From assembly GCF_000368865.1 (NCBI RefSeq), contig NZ_KB849727.1, forward strand, positions 1,011,000 through 1,074,999: a stretch of DNA of 64,000 nucleotides, read 5' to 3'. Shown here in pieces: positions 1 to 9,934 of this stretch (positions are counted from its first letter, which is position 1; each line of letters begins with the position of its first letter). Position numbers and translations under genes: made by a program. Below the pieces are notes generated by a model. The model saw nothing but the letters and a program-made list of their open reading frames with translations. It had not been told where the DNA came from and searched no databases. The stretch comes from Acinetobacter bouvetii DSM 14964 = CIP 107468. Lineage in GTDB: Bacteria > Pseudomonadota > Gammaproteobacteria > Pseudomonadales > Moraxellaceae.

Positions 1-392
<392 letters not shown>

Positions 393-575
393 GTCCTTAT
401 CCTTTTTTTGTACTTCTCCCCTCCTATTACACACATTCATTTATGTGACGTAAATCACATTTAATTACACTTTAGAGATTTAATTATTAGTAAAGATTTC
501 AGGTTATTATTTATTTTTCTTGTGAATTTTTATTTGTTTTATTGAAATAAATCTTTTTGGAATGATTTGTTTGGC

Positions 576-608
576 AAAAAAAAACCCGCAAAATTTGCGG
601 GTTTTTTT
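576..608. terminator. rho-independent terminator after rpmA
   Basis: CCCGCAAA pairs with TTTGCGGG, flanked by an A-run on one side and a T-run on the other. It lies just beyond the rpmA stop on the minus strand and could work in both directions. Confidence 0.9.
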
Positions 609-618
609 CTATTAAAGC

Positions 619-873
619 TTAAACTTCAACAGATACGTAGCGACGACCGAATTGGCCTTTCACTTCGAATTTGATTACGCCGTCAGCAGTAGCGAACAAA
701 GTATGGTCACGGCCCATACCTACGTTTGCACCAGCGTGGAATTCTGTACCACGTTGACGAACGATAATGTTACCAGCAGTCACAGATTGACCGCCGTACA
801 TTTTAACACCTAACATTTTAGGATTCGAGTCACGACCGTTTTTAGTCGAACCACCGGCTTTTTTAGTTGCCAT
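619..873 (-). CDS. rpmA: 50S ribosomal protein bL27
   Basis: This 84-residue protein is the large-subunit protein whose N-terminal arm reaches the peptidyl transferase centre. It starts [16 protein letters not shown] and contains the usual GGQSV and RQRGT segments, at normal family length. It lies 19 nt downstream of rplU on the same strand, the conserved rplU-rpmA operon, and is followed by a strong terminator. Confidence 0.98.
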   Translation of the reverse strand: MATKKAGGSTKNGRDSNPKMLGVKMYGGQSVTAGNIIVRQRGTEFHAGANVGMGRDHTLFATADGVIKFEVKGQFGRRYVSVEV

Positions 874-892
874 GTCTATTTACTCCTCGTAA

Positions 893-1204
893 TTAGCCTG
901 AAATAGCTGTAATTTTCAACTCAGTGAACCATTGACGGTGACCTTGTTGTTTACGATAGTGTTTACGACGGCGCATTTTGATAATGCGGATTTTGTCGTG
1001 ACGACCATGGCTAACTACTTCAGCAGTAACAGTAGCGCCAGCAACAACTGGAGCACCGATTTGAATGCTGTCACCGTTAACAAGCATCAACACGTCATCA
1101 AACGTAATTGTTGCGCCAGTTTCAGCTTTCAATAATTCTACTTTAAGGGTTTCACCCTCAACCACACGGTGTTGTTTACCACCGCTCTGGATAACTGCGT
1201 ACAT
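893..1204 (-). CDS. rplU: 50S ribosomal protein bL21
   Basis: This is the large-subunit 23S rRNA-binding protein, 103 residues. It starts [14 protein letters not shown] and ends in the basic [14 protein letters not shown] region typical of bL21. The frame is open for 26 more codons upstream, but the start at 1204 gives the family length and has GGAG six bases before the ATG. It is first gene of the rplU-rpmA pair, with a well-spaced promoter about 90 bp upstream. Confidence 0.97.
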   Translation of the reverse strand: MYAVIQSGGKQHRVVEGETLKVELLKAETGATITFDDVLMLVNGDSIQIGAPVVAGATVTAEVVSHGRHDKIRIIKMRRRKHYRKQQGHRQWFTELKITAISG

Positions 1205-1294
1205 AATGTACTCCAAACATGCCCGTGTCGCCGTGCCGGTAAAGGAATATACCGATCTTAAGACGATCGCCACTGGGGTCATACAAGGGCAAGG

Positions 1295-1323
1295 ATTTTA
1301 AGCGATCTGCATAAAAACAACAA
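1295..1323 (-). promoter_or_regulatory. sigma-70-type promoter for rplU-rpmA
   Basis: Read on the minus strand, a -35 TTGTTG and a -10 TAAAAT are separated by exactly 17 bp, leaving a leader of roughly 80-85 nt before rplU. The rest of the 1205-1656 divergent gap holds an inverted repeat and no gene. Confidence 0.6.
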
Positions 1324-1541
1324 GCCATTTGCACAAAAAATTATCCAAAAGCAGCGGCTGTTTTATAAACAAATATTTTTAGCGCCTGCACATTCGCGCA
1401 ACTGCAGAAAACATCTTTCAAAAATTCAAATAGATTTTTAAAATCAATTCGCTACTATAAGGCTTAAGATGAATCACAAAATGCCAGCCAGACTTACTTC
1501 ACTCAGCATTTTATATTCACATCAGGTGATCTGAACTTAGC

Positions 1542-1574
1542 CTGATTTAAAATTATCATCTAATTTTAAATCAG
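1542..1574. repeat. perfect 14-bp inverted repeat upstream of ispB
   Basis: CTGATTTAAAATTA and its exact complement are separated by TCATC. There is no T-run, so it is not an obvious terminator. It lies about 80 bp before the ispB start in the rplU/ispB divergent region. Confidence 0.75.
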
Positions 1575-1656
1575 CCGCCGAGCTTCATATCTGTAATTAT
1601 TATACGAAATTGCTAAACTATAGTGGCAATTCAAAATTACTGAGGTTCTTCTTCAC

Positions 1657-2634
1657 ATGACCATCGACTTCAAGCAAGACATTCTCGCTCCTGTTGCTAC
1701 TGACTTTGCCGCGATGGACAAATTTATCAATGAAGGGATTACCTCAAAAGTTGCTTTAGTCATGGCCGTCAGCAAACATGTGGTTGAAGCTGGCGGCAAA
1801 CGCATGCGTCCCATTATGTGCTTACTTGCCGCCAAAGCCTGCGGCGCAGAAGACATCGCAGAGCACCGCAAATTAGCCGCCATTATTGAAATGCTGCATA
1901 CTGCAACCCTGGTGCATGATGATGTTGTCGATGAATCAGGCTTGCGCCGCGGGCGCCCGACAGCCAATGCCACCTGGAATAACCAGACTGCGGTTTTGGT
2001 CGGAGACTTCCTGATTTCACGCGCATTCGACCTGCTGGTCGACCTGAATGACATGGTGCTGCTGAAAGACTTTTCTACTGGCACCTGTGAAATTGCAGAA
2101 GGCGAAGTCTTGCAGCTGCAGTCTCAGCATCAGCCGGATACTACGGAACAGACCTATTTAGATATTATTCACGGCAAAACTTCACGCCTGTTTGAATTGG
2201 CAACAGAAGGCGCAGCTATTCTTTCAGGTAAACCCGAATACCGCGAGCCGCTGCGAAAATTTGCCGGCCACTTTGGCAATGCCTTTCAAATCATTGATGA
2301 TATTTTAGATTACACCTCAGATGCTGAAACATTAGGTAAAAATATCGGTGATGATTTAATGGAAGGCAAACCCACTTTGCCTTTAATCTCTGCACTGAAG
2401 AATACCTCTGGTGAAGAGCACGACATAATCCGCCGCAGCATCGCTACTGGCGGCACGGCAGACTTAGAACGGGTAATTTCCATAGTTCAGACTTCTGGCG
2501 CCTTGGATTACTGCAGCCGGCGCGCCACCGAAGAAACCAACGCAGCGCTGGATGCATTGAATGCGCTTCCTGACAGTGAATACCGCCAAGCGCTGATTAA
2601 TCTCGCAAATTTGGCATTGCACCGCATTCAATAA
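1657..2634 (+). CDS. ispB: octaprenyl (polyprenyl) diphosphate synthase
   Basis: This trans-prenyltransferase extends farnesyl diphosphate with isopentenyl diphosphate to make the ubiquinone side chain. It has 325 residues, the normal length. GGKRMRP lies near residue 46, the first aspartate-rich motif DDVVD at 88-92, RRGRPT just after it, and the second motif DDILD at 214-218. The residues just before the first motif are small and medium-sized, as in long-chain synthases. It is divergent from rplU-rpmA, a common arrangement. The exact chain length of the product (C40 or C45) cannot be read from sequence. Confidence 0.93.
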   Translation: MTIDFKQDILAPVATDFAAMDKFINEGITSKVALVMAVSKHVVEAGGKRMRPIMCLLAAKACGAEDIAEHRKLAAIIEMLHTATLVHDDVVDESGLRRGRPTANATWNNQTAVLVGDFLISRAFDLLVDLNDMVLLKDFSTGTCEIAEGEVLQLQSQHQPDTTEQTYLDIIHGKTSRLFELATEGAAILSGKPEYREPLRKFAGHFGNAFQIIDDILDYTSDAETLGKNIGDDLMEGKPTLPLISALKNTSGEEHDIIRRSIATGGTADLERVISIVQTSGALDYCSRRATEETNAALDALNALPDSEYRQALINLANLALHRIQ

Positions 2635-2659
2635 ACTAAAGAATCGTAACCGCTTGCTT

Positions 2660-4702
2660 ATGCATATAAAATTGAATGATTTATTCCTGCAAATGCAGCA
2701 CCAGCTTGACACCCGTCAGGCTGTGCTGGATCACAATCTATTGATCGAGCTGGTGAACCGCATCCGACCAGCAGACACCAAAAACACAGAAGAAATACAT
2801 CAAAAATTTAAAGCCTTTTACACAGCCTTATTGTTGACGCCGGATGCCGCCTCTACGCTGCAAAGTTTTGTTCTTAAATTAATTAGCCGCTATAAGCAAA
2901 CCAGCCTCTATGCGGATACCGGAATTCTGTCTTTAGATGGATTCTTTAATCAGCTGATGCAGCGTTTGGGCGCCCACTTTTTACCTTTAATTCATGACGA
3001 AAGCCAGCTGCAGGAACTATTGCGTCAAGTTTTTCATCAGCGCAGCGATAAATACTGGCTGGATGAAATTGACGATGCAGAATGGCAAAATCTGTTTAGG
3101 CTGTTCAATCAAGGCCATGGCAATCAGGATGAAAAAAAGCAAATCCGCCGTGAATTGATTAAAGCCATCACAATTTTGTCATACCGTGTCAGCGGCATCG
3201 GCTTATACCCTGAATTTATCAATGCGCACCCAGAATTGACCGAGTATGAATCGCCGTTTTTAGTTCAGAACCGTGAAATTAATGAGTTTATTCAGCAATA
3301 TAAGCATCTGCACCAAAATGCGGAGCAAATGAGCGCCGTCGAGCCACCAGATGCATCGCAAGCGCTGGTGATGCTGGATCAATGCCGTGAAGTAACGCTT
3401 AAAATCCGCAGAGCCACCAAGCGCAGCGGGGTCAGCGTCAGCCTGACTTATTTACTGTCGTTACTGGAACAATGTTTGGAACGCATTGAAATTCTGCTGA
3501 ACCTGATTGTGGAAGAAGATGATGTCCGCTACAGCTCGATTGGCGCATTGCTGGTTGATGTTACCGACGCCCTGTATAGTGAACGCAGCGTCCGTTCTTT
3601 ATTAGCGACAAACAGTGAGTTGATGGCGCTGCAAGTCACCGAGAATGCCAGCAAGACAGGCGAACATTACGTCAGCAGCGATAAAAAGGGCTTTATTGCC
3701 ATGTATAAAGCTGCTGCTGGCGCCGGCGTTATCATCGCGGTCATGGCGTCACTGAAAATTCTGGCAGCCCGCTTAACATTGGCGCCGCTGATGCAGGCCT
3801 TTCTGTTCAGCATGAACTACTCTTTTGGCTTTATGCTGATTCATGTGCTGCATTTTACCGTCGCGACCAAACAGCCGGCAATGACTGCAGCCGCATTGGC
3901 GGCCACGGTGCAACACCGGAAAGGCTCAAAAAATGCGCAAATAGCAGAATTGGCTGCGCTGATTATCAATATTATACGAACCCAATTTATCGCCATTTTG
4001 GGCAATATCTCAATTGCGATTCCAACGGCCGCACTGATTACTTATTTTTGGCAAGCCGCCATGCATGAGCCTTTGCTGAGCCATGCCAAAGCCTCTCACC
4101 TGCTGCACAGCTTAGACCCCTTTACCTCACTGGCGATACCGCATGCTGCGATTGCCGGCGTCTGCTTGTTCTTGTCTGGCTTGCTGGCCGGATATTTTGA
4201 CAACATGGCCATTTACCGCAAAGTCGGGCCGCGCATTCAAGCCCACCCTGCGCTTAGGGAAATCATGGGGCAAGAGCGTTTAAATGCATTCGCGGCTTAT
4301 ATCGAACGCAATTTAGGGGCTTTGGCAGGCAACTTCTTATTTGGCATCATGCTCGGCAGCATGGGAACGCTGGGGTATATTCTCGGCTTGCCGCTGGATA
4401 TCCGCCATATTGCCTTTGCATCCGCCAACTTTATTCAGGGTTTGATGTGCATCAATGGCGGACCTGAAATCGGCTTGGCGATTGTCTCGTTCTTAGGAGT
4501 GCTGTGCATCGGCCTGACCAACTTATTTGTCAGCTTTACCCTCACCATTATTGTGGCGCTGCGGGCGCGCCGTGTGCGCTTTGAGCAATGGAAACCCTTG
4601 GCAAAATTGGTGCTGACGCATTTCCTGACCCGCCCTAGCGACTTTTTCTGGCCGCCGAAACAGCCTTTGGAAATTGAAGATTCATCCCATGGGCAGAAGT
4701 AA
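2660..4702 (+). CDS. Gcr / site-specific-recombinase-family membrane protein (PF10136-like)
   Basis: This protein of about 680 residues resembles the family labelled site-specific recombinase Gcr. The N-terminal half is helical and soluble-looking. From about residue 350 there are several hydrophobic segments consistent with an integral membrane domain, and it ends in a short charged tail. I see no tyrosine- or serine-recombinase catalytic motif, so the family name should not be taken as a function. The ATG at 2660 is preferred; a TTG lies two codons earlier and neither has a strong ribosome site. It starts 25 nt after ispB on the same strand, so cotranscription is likely. Confidence 0.7.
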   Translation: MHIKLNDLFLQMQHQLDTRQAVLDHNLLIELVNRIRPADTKNTEEIHQKFKAFYTALLLTPDAASTLQSFVLKLISRYKQTSLYADTGILSLDGFFNQLMQRLGAHFLPLIHDESQLQELLRQVFHQRSDKYWLDEIDDAEWQNLFRLFNQGHGNQDEKKQIRRELIKAITILSYRVSGIGLYPEFINAHPELTEYESPFLVQNREINEFIQQYKHLHQNAEQMSAVEPPDASQALVMLDQCREVTLKIRRATKRSGVSVSLTYLLSLLEQCLERIEILLNLIVEEDDVRYSSIGALLVDVTDALYSERSVRSLLATNSELMALQVTENASKTGEHYVSSDKKGFIAMYKAAAGAGVIIAVMASLKILAARLTLAPLMQAFLFSMNYSFGFMLIHVLHFTVATKQPAMTAAALAATVQHRKGSKNAQIAELAALIINIIRTQFIAILGNISIAIPTAALITYFWQAAMHEPLLSHAKASHLLHSLDPFTSLAIPHAAIAGVCLFLSGLLAGYFDNMAIYRKVGPRIQAHPALREIMGQERLNAFAAYIERNLGALAGNFLFGIMLGSMGTLGYILGLPLDIRHIAFASANFIQGLMCINGGPEIGLAIVSFLGVLCIGLTNLFVSFTLTIIVALRARRVRFEQWKPLAKLVLTHFLTRPSDFFWPPKQPLEIEDSSHGQK

Positions 4703-4781
4703 AGTCATTAAAAAAATTGTTAATTTATATTATCAAGTGTTAAAAAAACACAAAAAAGAAATTAGCATAATTTACACACAC

Positions 4782-4812
4782 TTGAAATAAAGTGTACTGA
4801 TGAGTACACTTT
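4782..4812 (+). promoter_or_regulatory. promoter overlapped by a palindrome, upstream of the PAP2-adeIJK unit
   Basis: A -35 TTGAAA (4782-4787) and a -10 TACACT (4805-4810) are spaced by 17 bp. A perfect 10-bp inverted repeat, AAAGTGTACT-GATG-AGTACACTTT (4789-4812), covers the spacer and the -10 box. This is the geometry of a repressor operator. In A. baumannii adeIJK is repressed by the TetR-family protein AdeN; assigning this palindrome to AdeN is inference. Confidence 0.65.
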
Positions 4813-4863
4813 ACCACTTAATTTATTCGGACTTGTTCCTTATAAAACAACAAGGATTCAAGC

Positions 4864-5463
4864 ATGCCGAAACTCTTGCTTTTCCTGAGTTTGTTATCAT
4901 TGACAATCAGTATGTTGCTATACAAATCACCTGCCTTTAGCGCTTATGATTTAGGCGCTGTGGCATGGATGTACGAACACAGAACCCCTGTCTTAAATAT
5001 CGCAGCTCAAGGGTTTTCTATCGCAGGCGGCATGCCATTTGTATTATTTTTAGCCACACTATGGTGTTTACGCCAAGCATGGTATAAAAAATATTCAGAT
5101 ATTGTTTTTATCAGTATAGGATTGGTTGGAAGTATTTGCATCGCTTGGGTGCTTAAGTATTTCGTCTCTAGACCGCGTCCACCTGAAATGTATTTCTTGG
5201 TGAAAACCTATGGAGATTCATTTCCAAGTGGACATAGCCTTTATGCGGCTGCTTTAGGCTGTTTGGCGATGTACATTTCCCAGCAGCATCCACGGCATAA
5301 ACTGATCTGCCTCATTGCAAGTCTATGGATTTTGCTGATGGGCATTTCAAGAGTCTATGCCGGCGTGCATTTTCCTTCCGATGTCTTTTCTGGCTGGAGC
5401 ATAAGTTTTATTTGGATCACGCTGCTGTATTTCGCACTCGTAAAATACCAGCAGCCTAAATAA
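4864..5463 (+). CDS. PAP2-family membrane phosphatase
   Basis: This 199-residue membrane protein has the three phosphatidic-acid-phosphatase-type motifs: KYFVSRPRP at 98-106, PSGH at 121-124 and SRVYAGVHFPSD at 162-173. The family dephosphorylates lipid phosphates such as undecaprenyl diphosphate or phosphatidate at the membrane. About five to six hydrophobic segments are visible. It lies 37 nt upstream of adeI with no terminator between, so it probably shares the adeIJK transcript. The substrate is not deducible; undecaprenyl pyrophosphate or phosphatidylglycerophosphate are both possible. Confidence 0.85.
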   Translation: MPKLLLFLSLLSLTISMLLYKSPAFSAYDLGAVAWMYEHRTPVLNIAAQGFSIAGGMPFVLFLATLWCLRQAWYKKYSDIVFISIGLVGSICIAWVLKYFVSRPRPPEMYFLVKTYGDSFPSGHSLYAAALGCLAMYISQQHPRHKLICLIASLWILLMGISRVYAGVHFPSDVFSGWSISFIWITLLYFALVKYQQPK

Positions 5464-5500
5464 ATAATTTTAGATAAAAATCTAATATAGAGGTGAAAGA

Positions 5501-6742
5501 ATGATGTCTGCAAAGCTTTGGGCTCCTGCCCTGACTGCTTGCGCATTAGCAACAAGTATTGCACTTGTCGGTTGTAGCAAAGATCCAAAAGACGCACAGC
5601 AAGCTGGCGCTGCTCAGCAGATGCCTCCAACTGAAGTTGGCGTGCTTGTTGCCCAGCCGCAAAGCGTAGAACAGTCTGTAGAACTTTCAGGCCGCACTAC
5701 AGCATATGAAATTTCTGAAGTGCGGCCGCAAACCAGCGGTGTCGTTCTGAAACGTCTATTTGCTGAAGGCAGCTATGTCCGTGAAGGCCAAGCGCTTTAC
5801 GAGATCGATTCCAGCTCAAACCGTGCGAATGTTGACAATGCGCGCGCGGCGATTGCCAGCGCTGAAGCAAATTTAAATGTTCTGCGTGTAAAAGAAGGGC
5901 GTTACCGCCAGTTGGTGGGTTCAAATGCCATTTCTAAGCAAGAGTATGACGATATTGTCGGTCAGGTAAAACTGGCTGAAGCAACGCTGAATGCTAACCA
6001 AGCGGTCTTAAAGAATGCGCAAATCAACTTGGGCTATTCAACTGTCCGTGCGCCAATTTCAGGTCAAACCAACCGCTCAACAGTCACTGTCGGCGCATTG
6101 GTAACCGCCAATCAGGCAGAACCGCTGGTGACCATTCAGCGCTTAGATCCAATCTATGTGGATATCAACCAGTCCAGCGCAGAATTGCTTCGCTTGCGTC
6201 AGCAGCTGAGCAAAGGCGCAGTGGACAGCAGCAACAACACCAAAGTGCAGCTGAAGCTGGAAGATGGCAGTGACTACCCTGTGGAAGGCCGTTTAGCATT
6301 CTCTGATGCCAGCGTGAATCCAGATACAGGCACAGTCACTTTGCGTGCCGTATTTTCCAACCCGAGCCACTTGCTGCTTCCAGGCATGTTCGCGAACGCA
6401 AAAATTGTACAGGCCGTTATTCCAAATGCGTACCTGATTCCGCAAGCCGCGCTTACCCGCACACCGACTGGCCAAGCAATGGCTATGTTAGTAAATGCAA
6501 AAGGCGCTGTTGAATCCCGCCCAGTAACCACTGTTGGCGTTCAAGGCAAAGACTGGATTGTCACTGACGGCTTAAAAGCCGGCGATAAAGTCATTGTAGA
6601 CGGCATTGCGAAAGTGAAGCCTGAACAGCAAGTTACAGCTAAACCTTACCAGCCTCAAGCTGCTCAAGGCGCCGCTGGCCAAGCAAAACCAGCTGCTCAA
6701 GCTGCTGCCAAGCCTGAACAAAAAGCTACTTCAAATTCATAA
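5501..6742 (+). CDS. adeI: RND efflux periplasmic adaptor AdeI
   Basis: This is the membrane fusion protein of the AdeIJK multidrug pump, linking the inner-membrane transporter to the outer-membrane channel. It has 413 residues and a lipoprotein signal with lipobox LVGC (Cys25 from the first ATG). The VRPQTSGVV biotinyl-lipoyl segment, a helical hairpin around residues 100-170 and the C-terminal beta domains follow. The sequence matches A. baumannii AdeI closely in SVEQSVELSGRTTAYEIS. The tail is Ala/Gln/Lys-rich and low in complexity. AGAGGTG lies before the ATGATG start. It is followed after 12 nt by adeJ. Confidence 0.95.
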   Translation: MMSAKLWAPALTACALATSIALVGCSKDPKDAQQAGAAQQMPPTEVGVLVAQPQSVEQSVELSGRTTAYEISEVRPQTSGVVLKRLFAEGSYVREGQALYEIDSSSNRANVDNARAAIASAEANLNVLRVKEGRYRQLVGSNAISKQEYDDIVGQVKLAEATLNANQAVLKNAQINLGYSTVRAPISGQTNRSTVTVGALVTANQAEPLVTIQRLDPIYVDINQSSAELLRLRQQLSKGAVDSSNNTKVQLKLEDGSDYPVEGRLAFSDASVNPDTGTVTLRAVFSNPSHLLLPGMFANAKIVQAVIPNAYLIPQAALTRTPTGQAMAMLVNAKGAVESRPVTTVGVQGKDWIVTDGLKAGDKVIVDGIAKVKPEQQVTAKPYQPQAAQGAAGQAKPAAQAAAKPEQKATSNS

Positions 6743-6754
6743 GGGGTAGACTGA

Positions 6755-9700
6755 ATGGCTCAATTCTTTATCCATCGCCCAATTTTTGCTTGGGTGATTG
6801 CGTTAGTCATTATGCTGGCGGGTATTCTCACGCTGACAAAAATGCCTATCGCGCAGTATCCAACCATTGCCCCGCCAACGGTAACGATTTCTGCAACTTA
6901 TCCAGGTGCATCTGCAGCGACTGTTGAAAATACAGTAACGCAGATCATCGAACAGCAAATGAATGGCCTTGACGGTCTGCGCTATATTTCATCAAACAGC
7001 GCAGGCAATGGCCAGGCTTCTATTCAGCTGAACTTTAACCAAGGTGTTGATCCGGATATCGCGCAAGTTCAGGTGCAGAACAAATTACAGTCTGCAACTG
7101 CGCTTTTGCCTGAAGATGTTCAGCGTCAAGGGGTAAAAGTCACTAAATCAGGCGCAAGCTTCCTGCAAGTTATTGCATTCTATTCGCCTGACAGCAGCTT
7201 ATCTGCAGATGACATTAAAGACTATGTAAACTCGAATATTTCAGAACCGCTCAGCCGTGTTGCCGGTGTCGGTGAAGTACAGGTATTCGGCGGTTCATAT
7301 GCGATGCGCATTTGGATGGATCCTGCCAAAATGGCAAGCCTTCAAGTAACGCCAAGCGATATCGCCGCAGCATTGAAAACGCAAAATGCTCAAGTGGCTG
7401 TCGGCCAACTGGGCGGCGCACCGTCTGTGCAAGGCCAAGTGCTGAACGCAACTGTGAATGCGCAAAGCCTGCTGACAACGCCTGAAGAATTTAAAAACAT
7501 CTTCTTGAAAAACACAACAAGCGGCGCACAAGTGCGTTTGGGCGATGTTGCCCGCGTCGAATTGGGTGCAGACAACTATCAGTTTGACTCCAAATTCAAC
7601 GGCAAACCTGCCGGCGGTGTGGCCATCAAGCTCGCTACTGGCGCGAATGCCTTAGATACAGCCGCTGCAGTTGAAGCCCGCCTTGTAGACCTTCGTAAAA
7701 ACTACCCGACAGGCATGCAGGACAAACTTGCATTTGATACAACGCCGTTCATTCAATTGTCAATTGAGAGTGTGGTTCACACCTTGGTTGAAGCGGTGAT
7801 TCTTGTATTCCTGGTCATGTTCCTGTTCTTGCAGAACTGGCGCGCGACCATCATTCCAACAATGGCTGTGCCAGTCGTAGTATTGGGCACATTTGCTGTT
7901 ATTAATGTCTTCGGCTTCTCTATCAACACGCTCACCATGTTTGCCATGGTGCTTGCGATTGGCCTTCTGGTCGATGATGCAATTGTTGTCGTGGAAAACG
8001 TTGAACGGATTATGGCCGAAGAGCATCTGGATCCTGTGGAAGCCACAGAGATCTCGATGAAGCAAATTTCCGGCGCATTGGTCGGCATTACTTCTGTACT
8101 GTCAGCGGTATTCGTACCAATGGCATTTATGAGCGGGACCACAGGTGTAATTTACCGCCAGTTCTCGATCACGCTGGTTACAGCCATGGTCCTGTCACTG
8201 CTTGTCGCGTTGACCTTTACCCCTGCCCTGTGTGCGACCATCCTGAAACAGCATGATAAAAATGCGGCGCCAAGCAACAGCTTGCCTGCGCGTTTCTTCC
8301 GCTGGTTTAATGAAACATTCGACAAAGTCGCCGGCAAGTATCAAAACGGCGTAAACCGCATGACGCACCATAAGCTGTTTTCAGGCTTACTGTATGGCGC
8401 CGTGATTGTGGTTTTAGGCCTTCTGTTTACTAAACTGCCGTCTTCGTTCCTTCCGGATGAAGACCAGGGTGTCGTGATGACACTGGTGCAATTGCCGCCA
8501 AACGCGACATTGGACCGCACAGACAAAACCATCAGCACCATGACTGACTACTTCCTGAACAAGGAAAAAGATTACGTTGAATCCGTATTCAGCGTATCGG
8601 GCTTCTCGTTTACAGGTGTCGGTCAAAATGCTGGTTTAGCTTTTATTAAATTAAAAGACTGGGAAGACCGGACCACACCGGAAGCTCAAATCGGTAAGAT
8701 TATTCAGCGCGGCATGGCATTGAACATGATCGTTAAAGATGCTTCTTACATCATGCCATTGCAGCTTCCAGCAATGCCTGAATTGGGTGTGACTGCTGGC
8801 TTTAACCTGCAGCTGAAAGATTCAAGCGGTTTAGGCCACGAGCAGCTGCTAAATGCGCGTAATGCCATTTTAGGCATGGCTGCACAAGACAAGCGCTTAA
8901 CTGGCGTGCGTCCGAACGGTCAGGAAGATACCCCTCAGTACAAAATCATTGTTGACCAAGCGCAAGCTGGCGCTATGGGTGTGAGCATCTCTGAGATCAA
9001 CACCACAATGGGTATGGCATGGGGCGGTTCTTACATCAATGACTTTGTTGACCGCGGCCGCGTGAAAAAAGTTTATGTTCAGGGCGAAGCGGATTCCCGC
9101 ATGATGCCTGAAGACCTGAATAAATGGTATGTCCGCAACAACCAAGGCACCATGGTTCCGTTCTCGGCATTTGCAACAGGCGAATGGACTTACGGTTCAC
9201 CGCGTCTGGAACGCTATAACGGCATTTCATCGATGAACATTCAAGGCACACCTGCTCCGGGTGTCAGCTCTGGCGATGCAATGGCGGCGATGGAAGAAAT
9301 CATTGCGAAACTTCCGTCTATGGGCCTAAAAGGCTTTGATTATGAATGGACAGGCTTGTCACTTGAAGAGCGTGAATCTGGTGCTCAAGCGCCGATTATT
9401 TACGCGCTGTCTTTATTGATCGTATTCCTGTGCCTGGCTGCGCTGTATGAAAGCTGGTCAATTCCATTCTCTGTACTTTTAGTTGTCCCTCTAGGTGTTG
9501 TCGGTGCAGTCGCATTAACCTTCCTTGGCATGGTATTGCTTAAAGATTCAAATCTTTCAAATAACATCTACTTCCAAGTCGCGATCGTAGCAGTCATTGG
9601 TTTGGCTGCCAAAAACGCGATTTTGATTGTAGAATTTGCGAAAGAACTTCAGGAAAAAGGCGAAGATCTGTTTGAAGCGACAATGCATGCCGCAAGAATG

Positions 9701-9934
9701 CGTTTGCGCCCAATCATCATGACAACCCTAGCCTTTGGTTTTGGTGTACTTCCGCTTGCGTTAGCATCTGGCGCGGGTGCAGGCAGCCAGCACTCTGTAG
9801 GTTATGGCGTACTGGGCGGCGTAATCAGCTCGACCTTATTAGGTATCTTCTTTATCCCTGTGTTCTACGTATGGATTCGAAGCATCTTTAAGTACAAACC
9901 AAAACAACAAAATAATCAGGAGCACACATCGTGA
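6755..9934 (+). CDS. adeJ: RND multidrug transporter AdeJ
   Basis: This is the inner-membrane proton/drug antiporter of AdeIJK, of the HAE1 (AcrB/MexB) type, with 1059 residues. It starts [17 protein letters not shown], as these transporters do. The proton-relay Asp pair is in [18 protein letters not shown] (about 405-410), and [14 protein letters not shown] marks the second relay helix near residue 950. Twelve membrane helices and two large periplasmic loops fit the usual layout. AAGGGG precedes the start. It overlaps adeK by one base. AdeIJK is the intrinsic broad-range pump of Acinetobacter. Confidence 0.96.
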   Translation: MAQFFIHRPIFAWVIALVIMLAGILTLTKMPIAQYPTIAPPTVTISATYPGASAATVENTVTQIIEQQMNGLDGLRYISSNSAGNGQASIQLNFNQGVDPDIAQVQVQNKLQSATALLPEDVQRQGVKVTKSGASFLQVIAFYSPDSSLSADDIKDYVNSNISEPLSRVAGVGEVQVFGGSYAMRIWMDPAKMASLQVTPSDIAAALKTQNAQVAVGQLGGAPSVQGQVLNATVNAQSLLTTPEEFKNIFLKNTTSGAQVRLGDVARVELGADNYQFDSKFNGKPAGGVAIKLATGANALDTAAAVEARLVDLRKNYPTGMQDKLAFDTTPFIQLSIESVVHTLVEAVILVFLVMFLFLQNWRATIIPTMAVPVVVLGTFAVINVFGFSINTLTMFAMVLAIGLLVDDAIVVVENVERIMAEEHLDPVEATEISMKQISGALVGITSVLSAVFVPMAFMSGTTGVIYRQFSITLVTAMVLSLLVALTFTPALCATILKQHDKNAAPSNSLPARFFRWFNETFDKVAGKYQNGVNRMTHHKLFSGLLYGAVIVVLGLLFTKLPSSFLPDEDQGVVMTLVQLPPNATLDRTDKTISTMTDYFLNKEKDYVESVFSVSGFSFTGVGQNAGLAFIKLKDWEDRTTPEAQIGKIIQRGMALNMIVKDASYIMPLQLPAMPELGVTAGFNLQLKDSSGLGHEQLLNARNAILGMAAQDKRLTGVRPNGQEDTPQYKIIVDQAQAGAMGVSISEINTTMGMAWGGSYINDFVDRGRVKKVYVQGEADSRMMPEDLNKWYVRNNQGTMVPFSAFATGEWTYGSPRLERYNGISSMNIQGTPAPGVSSGDAMAAMEEIIAKLPSMGLKGFDYEWTGLSLEERESGAQAPIIYALSLLIVFLCLAALYESWSIPFSVLLVVPLGVVGAVALTFLGMVLLKDSNLSNNIYFQVAIVAVIGLAAKNAILIVEFAKELQEKGEDLFEATMHAARMRLRPIIMTTLAFGFGVLPLALASGAGAGSQHSVGYGVLGGVISSTLLGIFFIPVFYVWIRSIFKYKPKQQNNQEHTS

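Noticed and set aside
7760..8142. Two minus-strand frames of 101 and 121 codons inside adeJ
   Set aside because: They are antisense shadows of a conserved transporter gene with biased composition.
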